DNA of 64,000 bases, taken from assembly GCF_029784155.1 (NCBI RefSeq), contig NC_073693.1:229391621-229455620 (forward strand), read 5' to 3'. Position numbers and translations under genes: made by a program. This stretch comes from Uranotaenia lowii. Taxonomy: Eukaryota; Arthropoda; Insecta; Diptera; Culicidae. The stretch's first letter is position 1. Each line of letters opens with the position of its first letter. Below are positions 10,965 to 21,166 of this stretch, one piece after another. Below the pieces are notes generated by a model. That model made no database searches. It saw only the letters and a program-made list of their open reading frames with translations, and had not been told where the DNA came from.

Positions 10965-11575
10965 CGTTGTATCTTTTTCGAAATTTTCATGATATTTACG
11001 GCTTATGTTCTTTCGTTCTTTGATAGTTCATGTTTCTCTAATTTCTTTCATCACATATGAAAATGTCATCTGAAGTAAAAAAATCAGAGCAAAATATTTT
11101 TAATAGATGTTTTTCTGGACCCCAACGTTTTTATTTAACTTAAAAATATTTTTATGAAATTTTTGTGACTGTTTGAAGTAAAAACTACGATTTTTCACTT
11201 AAAAATCCGCCATTTTTCACCTCTAAAATCTCCCCAAAGTAAAAAAAATAAAAAAAACAAAAACGTTGGGGTCTGGTATTTTATATGTAGAAAATATGTT
11301 CCAAATTTGAAAAGAATCGGATAAGTAGTTTTCAAATGACGATGTCCACGGACTTTAAAAATGTGCTTTCAAGAAAAACGCGTTTGAAGTTTCTGCTCTT
11401 GCTTTCTTGCAGTATTAGATAGGAGGAGATAAAGGCCTATAACTTCTACAGTTTTGCTTCAATTGACTTGAAAATTTGACACAACATTCTTGAAATGTTT
11501 TACAATAAGAAAATAAAAAAATAAAAAAAATCGATTTTTTTAAAGTGTTAGACCCTACCCCCCCCCCCCCCTTAA

Positions 11576-11906
11576 GGCCTTAATCCTACCTCACTTTTTA
11601 TTTGGCGATCTACTTCATGTGAAACCAAGTGCCAGAAGCTTCGACTTGTACGCTCATCGATCCTGTTTATTCATTCGCAAGCTGATAACAACTGGATCTC
11701 CGTCAACGCTTACCAGGAAGCTATTACCATCAAGAGGGCAACGGTTGCAAAACCTCATCATCCCATCGAACTATACGGCAACGTATTCAAACTCATTTTT
11801 CGTTCGAGGTGTGGTACACTGGAATTCGATACCTTCAACATTAAAACAACCGATTCACGAAGCAATTTTTAAGAGGGGCTGCCTAGAGTTTTGGAACCGA
11901 GATTAA
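11576..11906 (+). pseudogene. LINE ORF2, segment 3: C-terminus
   Basis: Continues the ORF2 frame directly after the TTAA element and runs to a TAA at 11904-11906. It ends with a conserved-looking C-terminal segment (VHWNSIPSTLKQ, then GCLEFWNRD) typical of CR1/L2-type ORF2 ends. The same end is seen in minus orientation at 4857-5008. Confidence 0.85.
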
Positions 11907-12048
11907 TTGAATTTGTATTCAGAAAATCTTGTATAATTTGATAGATAACTTATAATGTAAAATAATGTACACAAGAATGCCCCGATAGTGGCAAATTAAA
12001 AAGGTGAACCTTTATGCCACGAGACAAATAAACAAACAAACAAACAAA
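11907..12048 (+). other. LINE 3' UTR and CAAA-type tail
   Basis: About 140 bp of 3' UTR containing a short segment ending in aataaacaaacaaacaaaca. Short simple-repeat tails instead of poly(A) are usual for CR1/L2-type elements. The downstream flank (from gatgagcc) is shared by both inverted arms. Confidence 0.7.
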
Positions 12049-13708
12049 GATGAGCCTTAGAAGCTCTCAAGTTTTTCTACAATTATCTGTTTTTCTTCAG
12101 GTTGTTATATTTTTGACACATATTTTCGCACGGCATAACTCTCGATGCGTATGATGAAAGAAGCTTCCGAGGCTGATCCCAAAATTTGATTACGGATCCG
12201 TATTACGAAGAATCATATAAATAACCGGCAGAAACGAGCTGGTTAGTTTTTCCTGGAATCTTTGCCCTGAATCCTGGATGGAACGACAAACACATCTCGC
12301 TACTCGTGTTCTGCGTGGGGTGTTGTCGAAGCTATCCCAGACAATGTAATAATTTTTTTTAATAATTTGCACTAAATACACAAGTGAAATACTTGATTTT
12401 TTTTTCAGTTAAGCTGAAAGAATATGACTGAAAACAAATTTCGTGCTGTTATATTTGTAATCCCCAAAAAATCCCCATGAGTAGGTGGATTGTTTACTTG
12501 AGAAACAAAATTTATCCGGCACCAAACACGATAATGCTTTTTGCAATTTAATCTTGATCCCAAACATCAAAACATGTCGGGATGAGCGTAAGCTCGGAAT
12601 ATTGCCATCATCGTACCGGTTTTATTTTTTTCTGTTGCTCGTTGGTATCCTGGACGAGGAAGAAATGCTTTCAACGAAAGTAGGTACATCCGTTTGCAAA
12701 TAGGACAAAAAGTGGAGAGGATGGGTTTGAAAATTCGTTAAAAAAAGATTGCAGATAATAACATGCAACAGAAGCTTCACGAACGATTAGAATCAGACAG
12801 GATCCAAATAGAAATAATCCTATTATTATGGTGTTTTTATTTTAATTTTTTTTCTATATTGGTTCGTTTGCTGAATATTTTTTGACTTTATGAATCAAAC
12901 CTTTTGAATTATTGATCTCGTTAAATCTTTTATTGATAACATAATCAGAAATAATGTTTAAACTAATTAAGCAATAGCTTCTTTGTTTTGATTTTTGAAA
13001 AAAAGCTAATGTCTTAAATTTAAAAACTAAATTTGTGTATTTTTTCATAAGAAATTCTACTTAGTTTCCATTATTTTCGAATTTTCGGTCCGGATTGTCC
13101 CGAATTACATAAAACAAAAACACATTAAGGGTAAGTGAAACCAGGAACTTTTCCCGGCGCAAAACGAGAGCAGAAAAAGAATCACTCTTCATTGAAGCGT
13201 AATGGAGGAATTTGTCGAACGAAGCAAATCGAAAAGTTGTTTGTCTTCGTCTTGGAGCTTTCCGGGGCCCATAATTTAAAAAGTCACGTAATCTCATTTT
13301 GTCGCCTGCCTGCACTCTTTTTGTTCCATTTAGCCCGCACCCGGTTTTAGAAGGAATCTTGGGAGAACGACCAGGAAGCTTACCGGAACGAGTTCTACGG
13401 TCCGATGGAAATAAATGCAGCTTAATCATGGCACAGCTATATTGCTTTTTTTGTTGCGGAAGGATAGAATTGGCTGAACTTTTTGATGAAAATATTTGGA
13501 TCCATTACTTCTCCTATTAGATTTAATCAATTTGAAAACATAATATCAAATTCTCATAAAAAGTTCAACCTCTCGTATTTGAACGAAAACATGATTCTTT
13601 TATGAGAAAAAAGTACTAGTTTTGTTTCTTCTGGAAAATGTTCCGGACATTCGACTGAAGGCTGACAGGCTTAGAGATGTTAGGCCAAAGGTGGCTAGGC
13701 TGAAGGTA
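12049..13708. other. Right-arm flank without a recognisable gene
   Basis: Mirror of 3054-4708. It is AT-rich, with several overlapping short ORFs on both strands and no recognised motif. The last about 65 bp before the TA element resemble the GGCCGAAT-type repeat, so the element appears to have inserted into that repeat. Confidence 0.5.
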
Positions 13709-15321
13709 GGGGAAAACTGTAATAGACGCACCAGTTAAAAATAATCGCTATTTACAGCGATACCAATCATCTAAGAACCAAATTGAAAGTTTACGACGAT
13801 TCAAGGATCAGATTTACGTAGGGTAAAACTGTACAAAACGCACCAGCTAAGCATAATTGCTATTTATAGCGATACCAATCATTTAAGAACCAAATTGAGA
13901 GTTGACAACGATTCAAGGATGAAATCTACGTATTATCGAAAACAAAAAATATGATAAAAACTCGATTTTGACTATATTTTTGAATAAAACTAAAACAGCC
14001 AGAAAACAAACCGCGGGGTAGAACACCAAAACTAGTGGACAGAACGCACCAAACAGGAAGGGTGGTAAGAAATGGAACAATGATTATACGGAATGTAATT
14101 ATTGAAACACCAAATGTTTAATTACATGTTCATCTTAGTTTTGTAAACTACCATTTTTTGGCTAAAAATCATTTAGTATTGCTAAACTGATCGAAAATTT
14201 AGCTTTTCAAAATACACTTTTTAATATCCTTATATATAAAACGCCTTCAAGTAGGCAACGAAATTCAATTTTTTCGACTGATATAGTGATATCGCGGCAA
14301 ACATGGCGGCCGATAATTTTTTCGAATCGAATATTGGTGCACCGTATTAACTCGAACAAGAACGAAATTTGTTATAATTATGCAATGCTATCGTCATTTG
14401 GGAGTCAGCAAATAAAAAGAAAGGCATTTTGTTTTGATATTCGGGTTTTGTCAAAAGTTAACAGCATTCAAAATTTGAGTGTAAAACACGTGGTCCTGTG
14501 GGCATTCTGCCCCAATTTTCATATGTTTGATTTTGGATAAAATTTGTAGGAAGTTAATAAAATGCAACAAAATATTTATAGTCTTCCAAAAAAGCACATG
14601 AGTGGTAAAACGATAAGCTGTAGTTTGATCAGATTGCGCAAGCTGTTTTACCATAAAACCTTATATGTAACTTATGAAAAATTACAAGTTTCACGCTGAT
14701 TCCATTAATTCCTCTGTTTCTAAGAACTAAAGTAGATTTTGTGAACTTTGTATCTATTGAATGAAGAAAAAGCTTGTTTACTACAATAAAAATGAAGAAA
14801 AACATCATTCGAAGCCATAGGTTAGTGTATATTTGAGAAAGAATGACATGGGCCATTTTACCCCGCTGGTGCGTCTTGTACAGTTTTCCCCTATTATCAA
14901 AAAGAAAAAATATGATAAAAACATCATTTTGATTATACTTTTGTGAAAAACTTAAACAGCCAGAAAACAAACCACGGGGTAGAACGCCAAAACTAGTGGA
15001 CAGGACGCACCATACCGAAAGGGTGGTAAGAAATGAAACAATGATTATAAGGAATGAAATGATGGAAACATATAATGTTTAATTACATGTTCATCGTATT
15101 TTTGTAAACTAACCATACTTTGGCAAATTATCATTTACTAATGCTTAACATATCCAAAATTTCGCTTTTCAAAATAAACTTTTTTATAGCCTTATAGGTA
15201 AAACGCCTTCAGGTAGGCAACGAAATTCAATTTCTTGACTGATAAGGCGGCAAACATGGAGGCAGATAATTTTTTCGAGTCAAATATTGGTGCAGCTTTT
15301 GAACTCGAACAAAGACGAAAT

Positions 15322-16320
15322 CTAGAGTTTGTTTTGATTAGGTCGTATGAGCCACCTGAAGTGTTTCGAGAAAATCGCTGTTAAAGTTCTGTAACCTTTT
15401 TTTAAATCAACAATTTAAAATATCACTCACAAGTGCCTTATGAAATCGATATGTGATGCGAAAATAGATAAGATTAAGGCTAATGTATTCGATTCAGTCA
15501 TAAATTTAGTTGTTCAAGAATACATGCACTTACGACCTTTGGCATTGCACGATTGGCTCAAACATCGTTTTGCATATTGTTTAATTTTATCTAAAAACTT
15601 GATTTTATGTGCCCTAAACTTTGCTTCTTTGGAAAATCCTTCACGCACTAAGGTTCACGCACGTTATATGGCGGTTTTGCAGAATGGTGCAATTATTAGC
15701 ATCGGTTTTCAAGAAATTGTTCATGTGCCAAAGCACCTTAAAAAAGAGCATAGAAAACGGACTTACGGAATCCCTGGAACGTTGTCTGGGTCCTTGCGGA
15801 TGATATGCGATCTACAGAACCTCCGAATTCAACTAAACGCTTTTAGTGTTGTAGACGGCCACTGTGATGAAAAAATAGGAGCTAAAAATGTTTCCAGCCA
15901 CAAAGAAACCGCTTATTGAACTTACCTAGCAACAAATTGAAGTCTTCTATTTTGATGAGATGACTTAAAACACTCTCACAAATGATTTCCTTTAAGTTTT
16001 CCAAGTTTATAAACACTCCCCGAAGCATTTTCTAACAAAATGCATAAGATCGCAAAAACCAACACGCCGAACAGTTATTTAGCGACCTTTGTTTTGCACG
16101 CCAATTCAGAGCGGTGCAAAACGTCGCATAAACCAAATTGCACTCAAAAATAAAAAAGTCATTATACGTCCTAAATTCAAATCATTTTCTAAAATTTATT
16201 CATTGATCAAATGAAACCAAGTTTTTACCTCACATAGAATACATGTTTATCAATTGTTTGCAGGCAATAACTCAATTTTGTTTATATTGGTTCATACGAC
16301 TTAATCAAAACAAACTCTAG
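15322..16320. mobile_element. 999-bp element with CTAGAG... inverted termini
   Basis: Inverted termini CTAGAGTTTGTTTTGATTA, extending to about 33 bp with two mismatches, are flanked by AAAT at 15318-15321 and 16321-16324. The paralogous unit at about 14370 lacks the insert and has a single AAAT, which gives an empty-site comparison within the same element. The insert carries the 159-codon ORF. I do not recognise the superfamily from a 4-bp duplication and these termini. Confidence 0.75.
15440..15919 (+). CDS. Uncharacterised 159-aa ORF in the 999-bp element, right copy
   Basis: Complete ORF from ATG at 15440 to TGA, occupying about half of the 999-bp element. The protein has a basic N-terminus, a hydrophobic stretch near residues 47-65 (FAYCLILSKNLILCALNFA), and a basic segment HLKKEHRKRTYG near residues 99-110. 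I see no transposase triad, zinc finger or known domain. Two copies in the inverted arms both keep the frame open, but that only reflects their very recent duplication. It may be an accessory ORF or remnant of the element's transposase. Confidence 0.35.
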   Translation: MKSICDAKIDKIKANVFDSVINLVVQEYMHLRPLALHDWLKHRFAYCLILSKNLILCALNFASLENPSRTKVHARYMAVLQNGAIISIGFQEIVHVPKHLKKEHRKRTYGIPGTLSGSLRMICDLQNLRIQLNAFSVVDGHCDEKIGAKNVSSHKETAY

Positions 16321-16852
16321 AAATGTGTTATAATTATGCATCAATATCGTAATTTGGGAGTCAGCAAATAAAAAGAATGGCATTTTGTTTTGATATTCGG
16401 GTTTTCTCAAAAGTTAACAGCATTCAACATTTGAGCCTAAAACACGTGGTCTTGTGAACATGCTGCCCCAATTTTGAAAGATTTGATTTTAGTTAAAATT
16501 AGATGAAGTTAATAAAATACAATAAAATATTTATAGTCTTCCTAATGTGTATGCGAGTGGAAAAACGATAAGCTGTAGTTTCATCAGATTGCCCAGGCCA
16601 GTTCACCATAAAACCTTAAATGTTAACCATGGAAAATTACATGTTTAACGCTGATTCCATGAATCCTTCTGTTTCTAAGAACTTTAGTCGTTTTTGTATA
16701 AATAAAAGATGAAAAAGATGAAAAAGCTTGTAACCTACAATATGAATGAAGAAAAACATCATTTGAAGCCATAGGTAAGTGTATTTTTAAGAAAAAATGA
16801 CATGGGCCATCTTACCCTGCTGGTGCGTCTTGTACAGTTTTCCCCTAACTAG

Positions 16853-16945
16853 ACTGAATGGGTTAACAAGCCGAAGGATGTTCGGTCTAATAAGACAATA
16901 GGCCGAATGGTACATTCAGCCGACGGCTGTTTAGCCTAAAATTTT
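16853..16945. repeat. Degenerate GGCCGAAT-type repeats flanking the TA element
   Basis: Short runs such as aagccgaagg, taggccgaatgg and cagccgacgg resemble the larger array at 23.2-24.35 kb. The same repeat type borders the other side of the composite element, consistent with insertion into an existing repeat tract. Confidence 0.6.
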
Positions 16946-16949
16946 CAAA

Positions 16950-17025
16950 CCGAATATGGCTCAGAGGTTGGAGCGTATGTCTTCTAAGCCAGAGGTCATG
17001 AGATCGAATTTCGGTCATGGCATAC
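16950..17025 (+). ncRNA. tRNA-derived SINE head (degenerate)
   Basis: Contains an A-box-like TGGCTCAGAGGTTGG at 16957-16971 and a B-box-like AGATCGAATTTC at 17001-17012, at tRNA spacing. A related degenerate copy is at about 33477-33560, sharing gtcttctaa, the B box and a following cacatagta-type segment. This indicates a dispersed SINE family rather than a tRNA gene. Confidence 0.5.
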
Positions 17026-17734
17026 ATAGTACTTCTTCTAAAGGTTGGCGGTTTTGGCATTTAAAGCATGCTAGTGTAGAGAATAAGAGTGAATAAATAA
17101 AATAAATGAATACAATAGAATAAAATGTATGCAACAGATGATTAAGTTTCGTTGAGCATGTATATCTAGCGGATAAAGGGATGGCCGATACCTCCCGTTA
17201 ACTGCAGCTGTGTGAGTGTGTTCGAATGAATTCACAAGTCGATTAGCAAACGTCGGTTCGAATTGAATTGCGAATGTGTATTGATGTGCGTGAATGTTCT
17301 TCAGGGCGTGTAGGGAAAAGTATGGTGAAAGAATCAGTTGAGAAAATAGATATGGAACGTACAGACGCAAAAACGGCTTCGGGTGATGGAACGCGTAACG
17401 AAAAAAAAGGTTCGAGATTCGGAACGTAAGACGTCCGGTCACTACAGCTAGCTGCCACTTCTAAAAGTTTATACGCTTGAGTAGGGGAGATAAGGGCATA
17501 TAGTAACCACTATAGTAACCACTAAGAAGGACGCTAATTTAACCATAGAAAACAGCTATATTATGTGAGTTACTTCATTGTTTTGTGTTCAGTTACTAAG
17601 AAAGCCTATTTCATAACGGGCTAAAACTTGAAAAAGTAGGTAAAAACTTTCAAAATTGCATTTTATTTTTTATTTTCAAAAGATCATTCACTGTAGGGGC
17701 ATAATGAGAAACTCCACTGGGGCCGTGTAAACAC
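17026..17734. other. No recognisable gene
   Basis: Mixed-composition DNA with short overlapping ORFs on the minus strand only. Two TAGGGG motifs (17481 and 17693) resemble the termini of the TA elements, but I could not pair them into an element. Confidence 0.4.
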
Positions 17735-17993
17735 CATTAATCAGGCACGATGAGCATTTTCTGCCGTAGAATCTAGCAGCGAATTCGACTCAATGATGTC
17801 AACTGAATTATAGATCTACAGCTTGACTTGTTTCATCTGACGGCCACGGTAAGCTGTCGGAGAGATAATCAGAGGACTCGAGTTCGATTCCTAGTCGAGG
17901 TGGTTTTTTTCATTAACCATTCTCGATCGATGCATTTTACACTAAACGGGGAGTCGTAGATCCATCAAATAAAGCAAAATCATAATAATGTAT
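17735..17993 (+). mobile_element. SINE-like repeat with tRNA-related promoter, left copy
   Basis: Inverted partner of 18368-18642: both share cacgatgagcatttt, tagaatctagca, gaattc and atgatcgat-like blocks. The tRNA-like part is at about 17841-17903, with B-box-like GAGTTCGATTCC near 17880-17891 followed by TTTTTTT, a pol III terminator. It runs into a CA microsatellite. Confidence 0.55.
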
Positions 17994-18015
17994 GTGTGTT
18001 TGTTGAACACAAACA

Positions 18016-18642
<627 letters not shown>

Positions 18643-18979
18643 GACGCTTTATACGCTGCGAGTCAACAAATTAAAGTAAAAACGCGTTTAAAAAATGGAT
18701 ATAGTGAACATTCAAAAACTCAATTATGGTAAAAATTGAGGAATAATGTATACATCATGTTGCAGTTCGTACTTTATAGATAAAGATGTTTTAACGATCA
18801 CAAGAGAATATTTTCCGGTGCTTAAAAATTATAATATTTTTGTCACTTCAGAACCTTGTTTTTTTTTTAATTTCTATAGAGATGATAAGGAGATTTCTTT
18901 TTTGCTGAAAAATTAATACTATAGGACCGACGAAACTGTTTCTCATAAAAATTTATTTCAGAAAATTCGTACTTTAGTG

Positions 18980-19030
18980 GAAAAGAGGAGTGCTAGGCCG
19001 AATGGTTGTTTGGCCGAATGATCTTTTGGC
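18980..19030. repeat. Short GGCCGAAT repeat tract
   Basis: taggccgaatggttgtttggccgaatgatctttt, directly before the nested MITE/hAT block. Same repeat type as the array at 23.2-24.35 kb. Confidence 0.7.
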
Positions 19031-19356
19031 AGAGGTCGGCATTAAAACGCTATTCGCTAGTTGCAGTGTTCGGCATCGCTAACTGAAAAATTAGCGCCGC
19101 TAATTGAATCGCTAACTTAGTCAATGTTAGCGATCGCCAATTAAAATCGCTAAATGTGCTGAAAAAGTTATCGCTTAAAGCTTAAAGCGCTAATCGCTAA
19201 CCGCTAAATGTTACCCAACAAAAAACGTAAACCATATTTTTTTATTTCGTGTTATTTGAATGTACGGTATAAATATTACACCGAAATTGCAAATACAGTT
19301 AACTAAAACTTCTAAAAACAATACAAAAAAATTAACTGTTGATAGCATGGATTATA

Positions 19357-20293
19357 AGGCTATGATCATTTAGTATCCGGGCACTTTATTTCGGTGATAG
19401 CTACGTTAATAGAGCTCGGATATGCAAAACTTTAGTAGCGTTGTGTTGGTTATGAAAAGGACTATCTTGCCTATTTTTAATAGATTTTTAAGTTAACGTG
19501 TGTTTTAGATATTTACGATGCAAAAAGACATGATAAAAATAATTTTGCACAAATTTGCTCCTTTTACGCATTTTGCGCCTCGAAAATTCTTCATTGTAGA
19601 CTTGAAAGCTCATGAACTGTTGATTTTTTTTCGGAACAAATGGTTAAGAAGTATAAGAAGCCACTCAGAATCCACACGAAGTTCAAACCTACCATCGGAG
19701 TGCAACCCTTGATCTTAAATATGGTAAAAAGTCTATGGTTATTGGGGATAACTGCATGCAGACTCCTTAAATAATGCAAAAAATCCGTTTTCGGCAGGCA
19801 AAAAGTGTTGCCTGACTAGAAGACACCAAGTAAATAACTAATAATGATCATTTCCAAAGATCGCAATCTGTGCATCCGTTTTTTACGCAATATGACAGAT
19901 GGTTTCTGATGGATAGAGAAATTTATGTTAAAACCGGATTTAAGAGATCAAATTCTTCGAGATGCCAACTCATGAAAAGGTTCCAACACGATTCCAATTG
20001 CTTTTTCCAGATGAGTTTGTGTAAAATTTCATGATTTTGCAAAGGTTTTGCTTCTATGTTAAAAAAAAATAAATCAATACATGACTGGAAAAAGTGTGCA
20101 AAGATAAAAAAAGAGATTTTATGAAAAAGTTAGATTATTTCTTGAAATCACTTATAAATATATTTTTGTTATATTTTTACATTAAATGTCATATTAACAC
20201 CTTCATTTCCTCCATAGGAAGTTTTTCGATCAAATGAATAGTTTTTAAAATACACACGTTTGTAACTGCCCGGATACTAAATGATCATAGCCT
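19357..20293. mobile_element. TA-flanked element nested in the hAT (937 bp)
   Basis: 27-bp perfect inverted termini starting AGGCTATGATCATTTAGTAT are flanked by TA at 19355-19356 and 20294-20295, as in Tc1/mariner-type MITEs. A 64-codon ORF inside (19518-19712) has no recognisable motif. Confidence 0.88.
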
Positions 20294-20592
20294 TAGTTGA
20301 ATCTAAAGTTTTTTATTCCAATGCTTTGCAAACATAGTGTTGTTTTTTTGGTAAAATCTTCAACCAGTTTTCACCTTTTCCAAATTTGTATAATTCTCAT
20401 GACAGAAGCGTTTCAAAACGTTCATACAATATCTATTCGAACATAAATAGAATACAAAACGAACCATTCAATGTACGTACTGCTTTACAATGTCAATTTT
20501 TTCTCTGTTATTTTTTTTTTCTCATTTTATATGAACTGATCTGTGAAATAAAAAAAAAAGAACTAATTTTTGAAATCTGAATATTTCAGCTA

Positions 20593-21166
20593 CAGACCCC
20601 GTTCGTTTTTGGCAACATTCGATTTTGGCAACATCCGATTTTGGCACATGTGCCAAAATCGAACGGTTTTTAGAAGCAACATTACCTTTTAGTTTTCTCT
20701 ATAAAAGGACCAACATAATTTGGACAAACACCAAAAAAACGTTTTATACAATACGAATACAACAACAAAAACAAAAGTTTTTAAAAAATTGATAAAGTAC
20801 TCAACAATTAAAAAAATATGAAAAATTTAAAAAAAAAATCAAAAACAAATACAAACAAAAGACTGAAAATGACAAAATCAACTAAAAAATGATGAAGAAT
20901 GTCAAAAACAGCAAAAATGACAAAAAAAAACAAAGATTATAAACAAAACAAAAATAGTGCTAAATGCATCAAAAACATGAAAAAAAACTTTAAAAATTCT
21001 AAAATGGTCGGAAATTGACTTAAAATAACGTTAACGATAATAAAAAGAGTTATATTGTTAAAACAGGAGAAAAAATATTTCACAATAAAAACCGTTCGAT
21101 TTTGGCAACATTCGATTTTGGCAACACAAAATGTTCGGGCATGTTGCCAAAAACGAACGGGGTCTG
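20593..21166. mobile_element. Second TA-flanked MITE nested in the hAT (574 bp)
   Basis: Inverted termini CAGACCCCGTTCGTTTTTGG, extending to about 26 bp, are flanked by TA at 20591-20592 and 21167-21168. Subterminal repeats ttcgattttggcaaca occur at both ends. CAG... termini with TA duplication recall pogo/Tigger-type MITEs. The centre is A-rich with no ORF. Confidence 0.85.

Larger units (their letters stand above)
10010..11065. mobile_element. Palindromic tRNA-containing insertion with 13-bp target duplication
   Basis: Direct repeats TCATCTGAAGTAA at 9997-10009 and 11066-11078 flank this 1056-bp block. Inside, 10063-10547 and 10582-11066 are inverted arms of 485 bp around a 34-bp spacer. 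The left 53 bp (10010-10062) duplicate the inner end of the left arm, followed by the spacer in opposite orientation. Each arm carries one tRNA-like gene. A 13-bp duplication is more typical of LINE-mobilised (SINE) insertion than of a DNA transposon. I do not recognise the family. Confidence 0.75.
9764..11571. mobile_element. TTAA-flanked element with poly-G/C termini
   Basis: TTAA at 9760-9763 and 11572-11575 flank inverted termini: a G-run then TAGGGTCTAAC at the left, and GTTAGACCCTA then a C-run at the right. The LINE frame is restored when the element and one TTAA are removed. TTAA duplication is the signature of piggyBac-type transposition, and TTAA MITEs are known in mosquitoes. About 1.07 kb of it (9997-11078) is a later insertion with its own 13-bp direct repeats, leaving a core of about 740 bp with no ORF. 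It is therefore non-autonomous. Confidence 0.85.
5509..12048 (+). mobile_element. CR1/L2-like non-LTR retrotransposon with two nested insertions
   Basis: A LINE with ORF1 (5532-6341) and a split ORF2 encoding an AP-type endonuclease and a reverse transcriptase. It ends in a short 3' UTR and a tail of (CAAA)n type near 12048. The 5' end lies in the gap. ORF2 is interrupted by a TA-flanked MITE at 6903-7756 and a TTAA-flanked element at 9764-11571, so about 3.9 kb of the 6.5 kb is LINE. Clade assignment rests on overall RT and ORF1 appearance. Jockey-superfamily membership is fairly safe, whereas CR1 versus L2 is not. Confidence 0.85.
11755..16761. repeat. Right arm of the ~5-kb inverted repeat
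   Basis: This is the mirror copy of 1-5008. It starts inside the last coding segment of the LINE ORF2, so the inverted duplication includes the LINE 3' end, its tail and its downstream flank. The boundary at 11755 coincides exactly with the edge of the N gap in the other arm, so the true inner end of the duplication is unknown. In this copy the composite TA element is complete (13709-16845). Confidence 0.95.
13709..16845. mobile_element. Composite TA-flanked DNA element with repeated terminal units (3.1 kb)
   Basis: TA at 13707-13708 and 16846-16847 flank inverted termini GGGGAAAACTGTA. The interior is modular: two tandem 112-bp units (13709-13820, 13821-13932) that each begin with a terminal-repeat copy followed by GACGCACCAG-like sequence, then two longer tandem units (about 13933-14893 and 14894-16847). 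The first long unit ends in its own terminal repeat (cagttttcccc at 14881-14891) and the second contains a 999-bp insertion. No transposase is visible, so it is non-autonomous. Confidence 0.8.

Noticed and set aside
17481..17700. Possible MITE bounded by TAGGGG motifs
   Set aside because: The two motifs are in the same orientation and no inverted partner or TA duplication could be paired.
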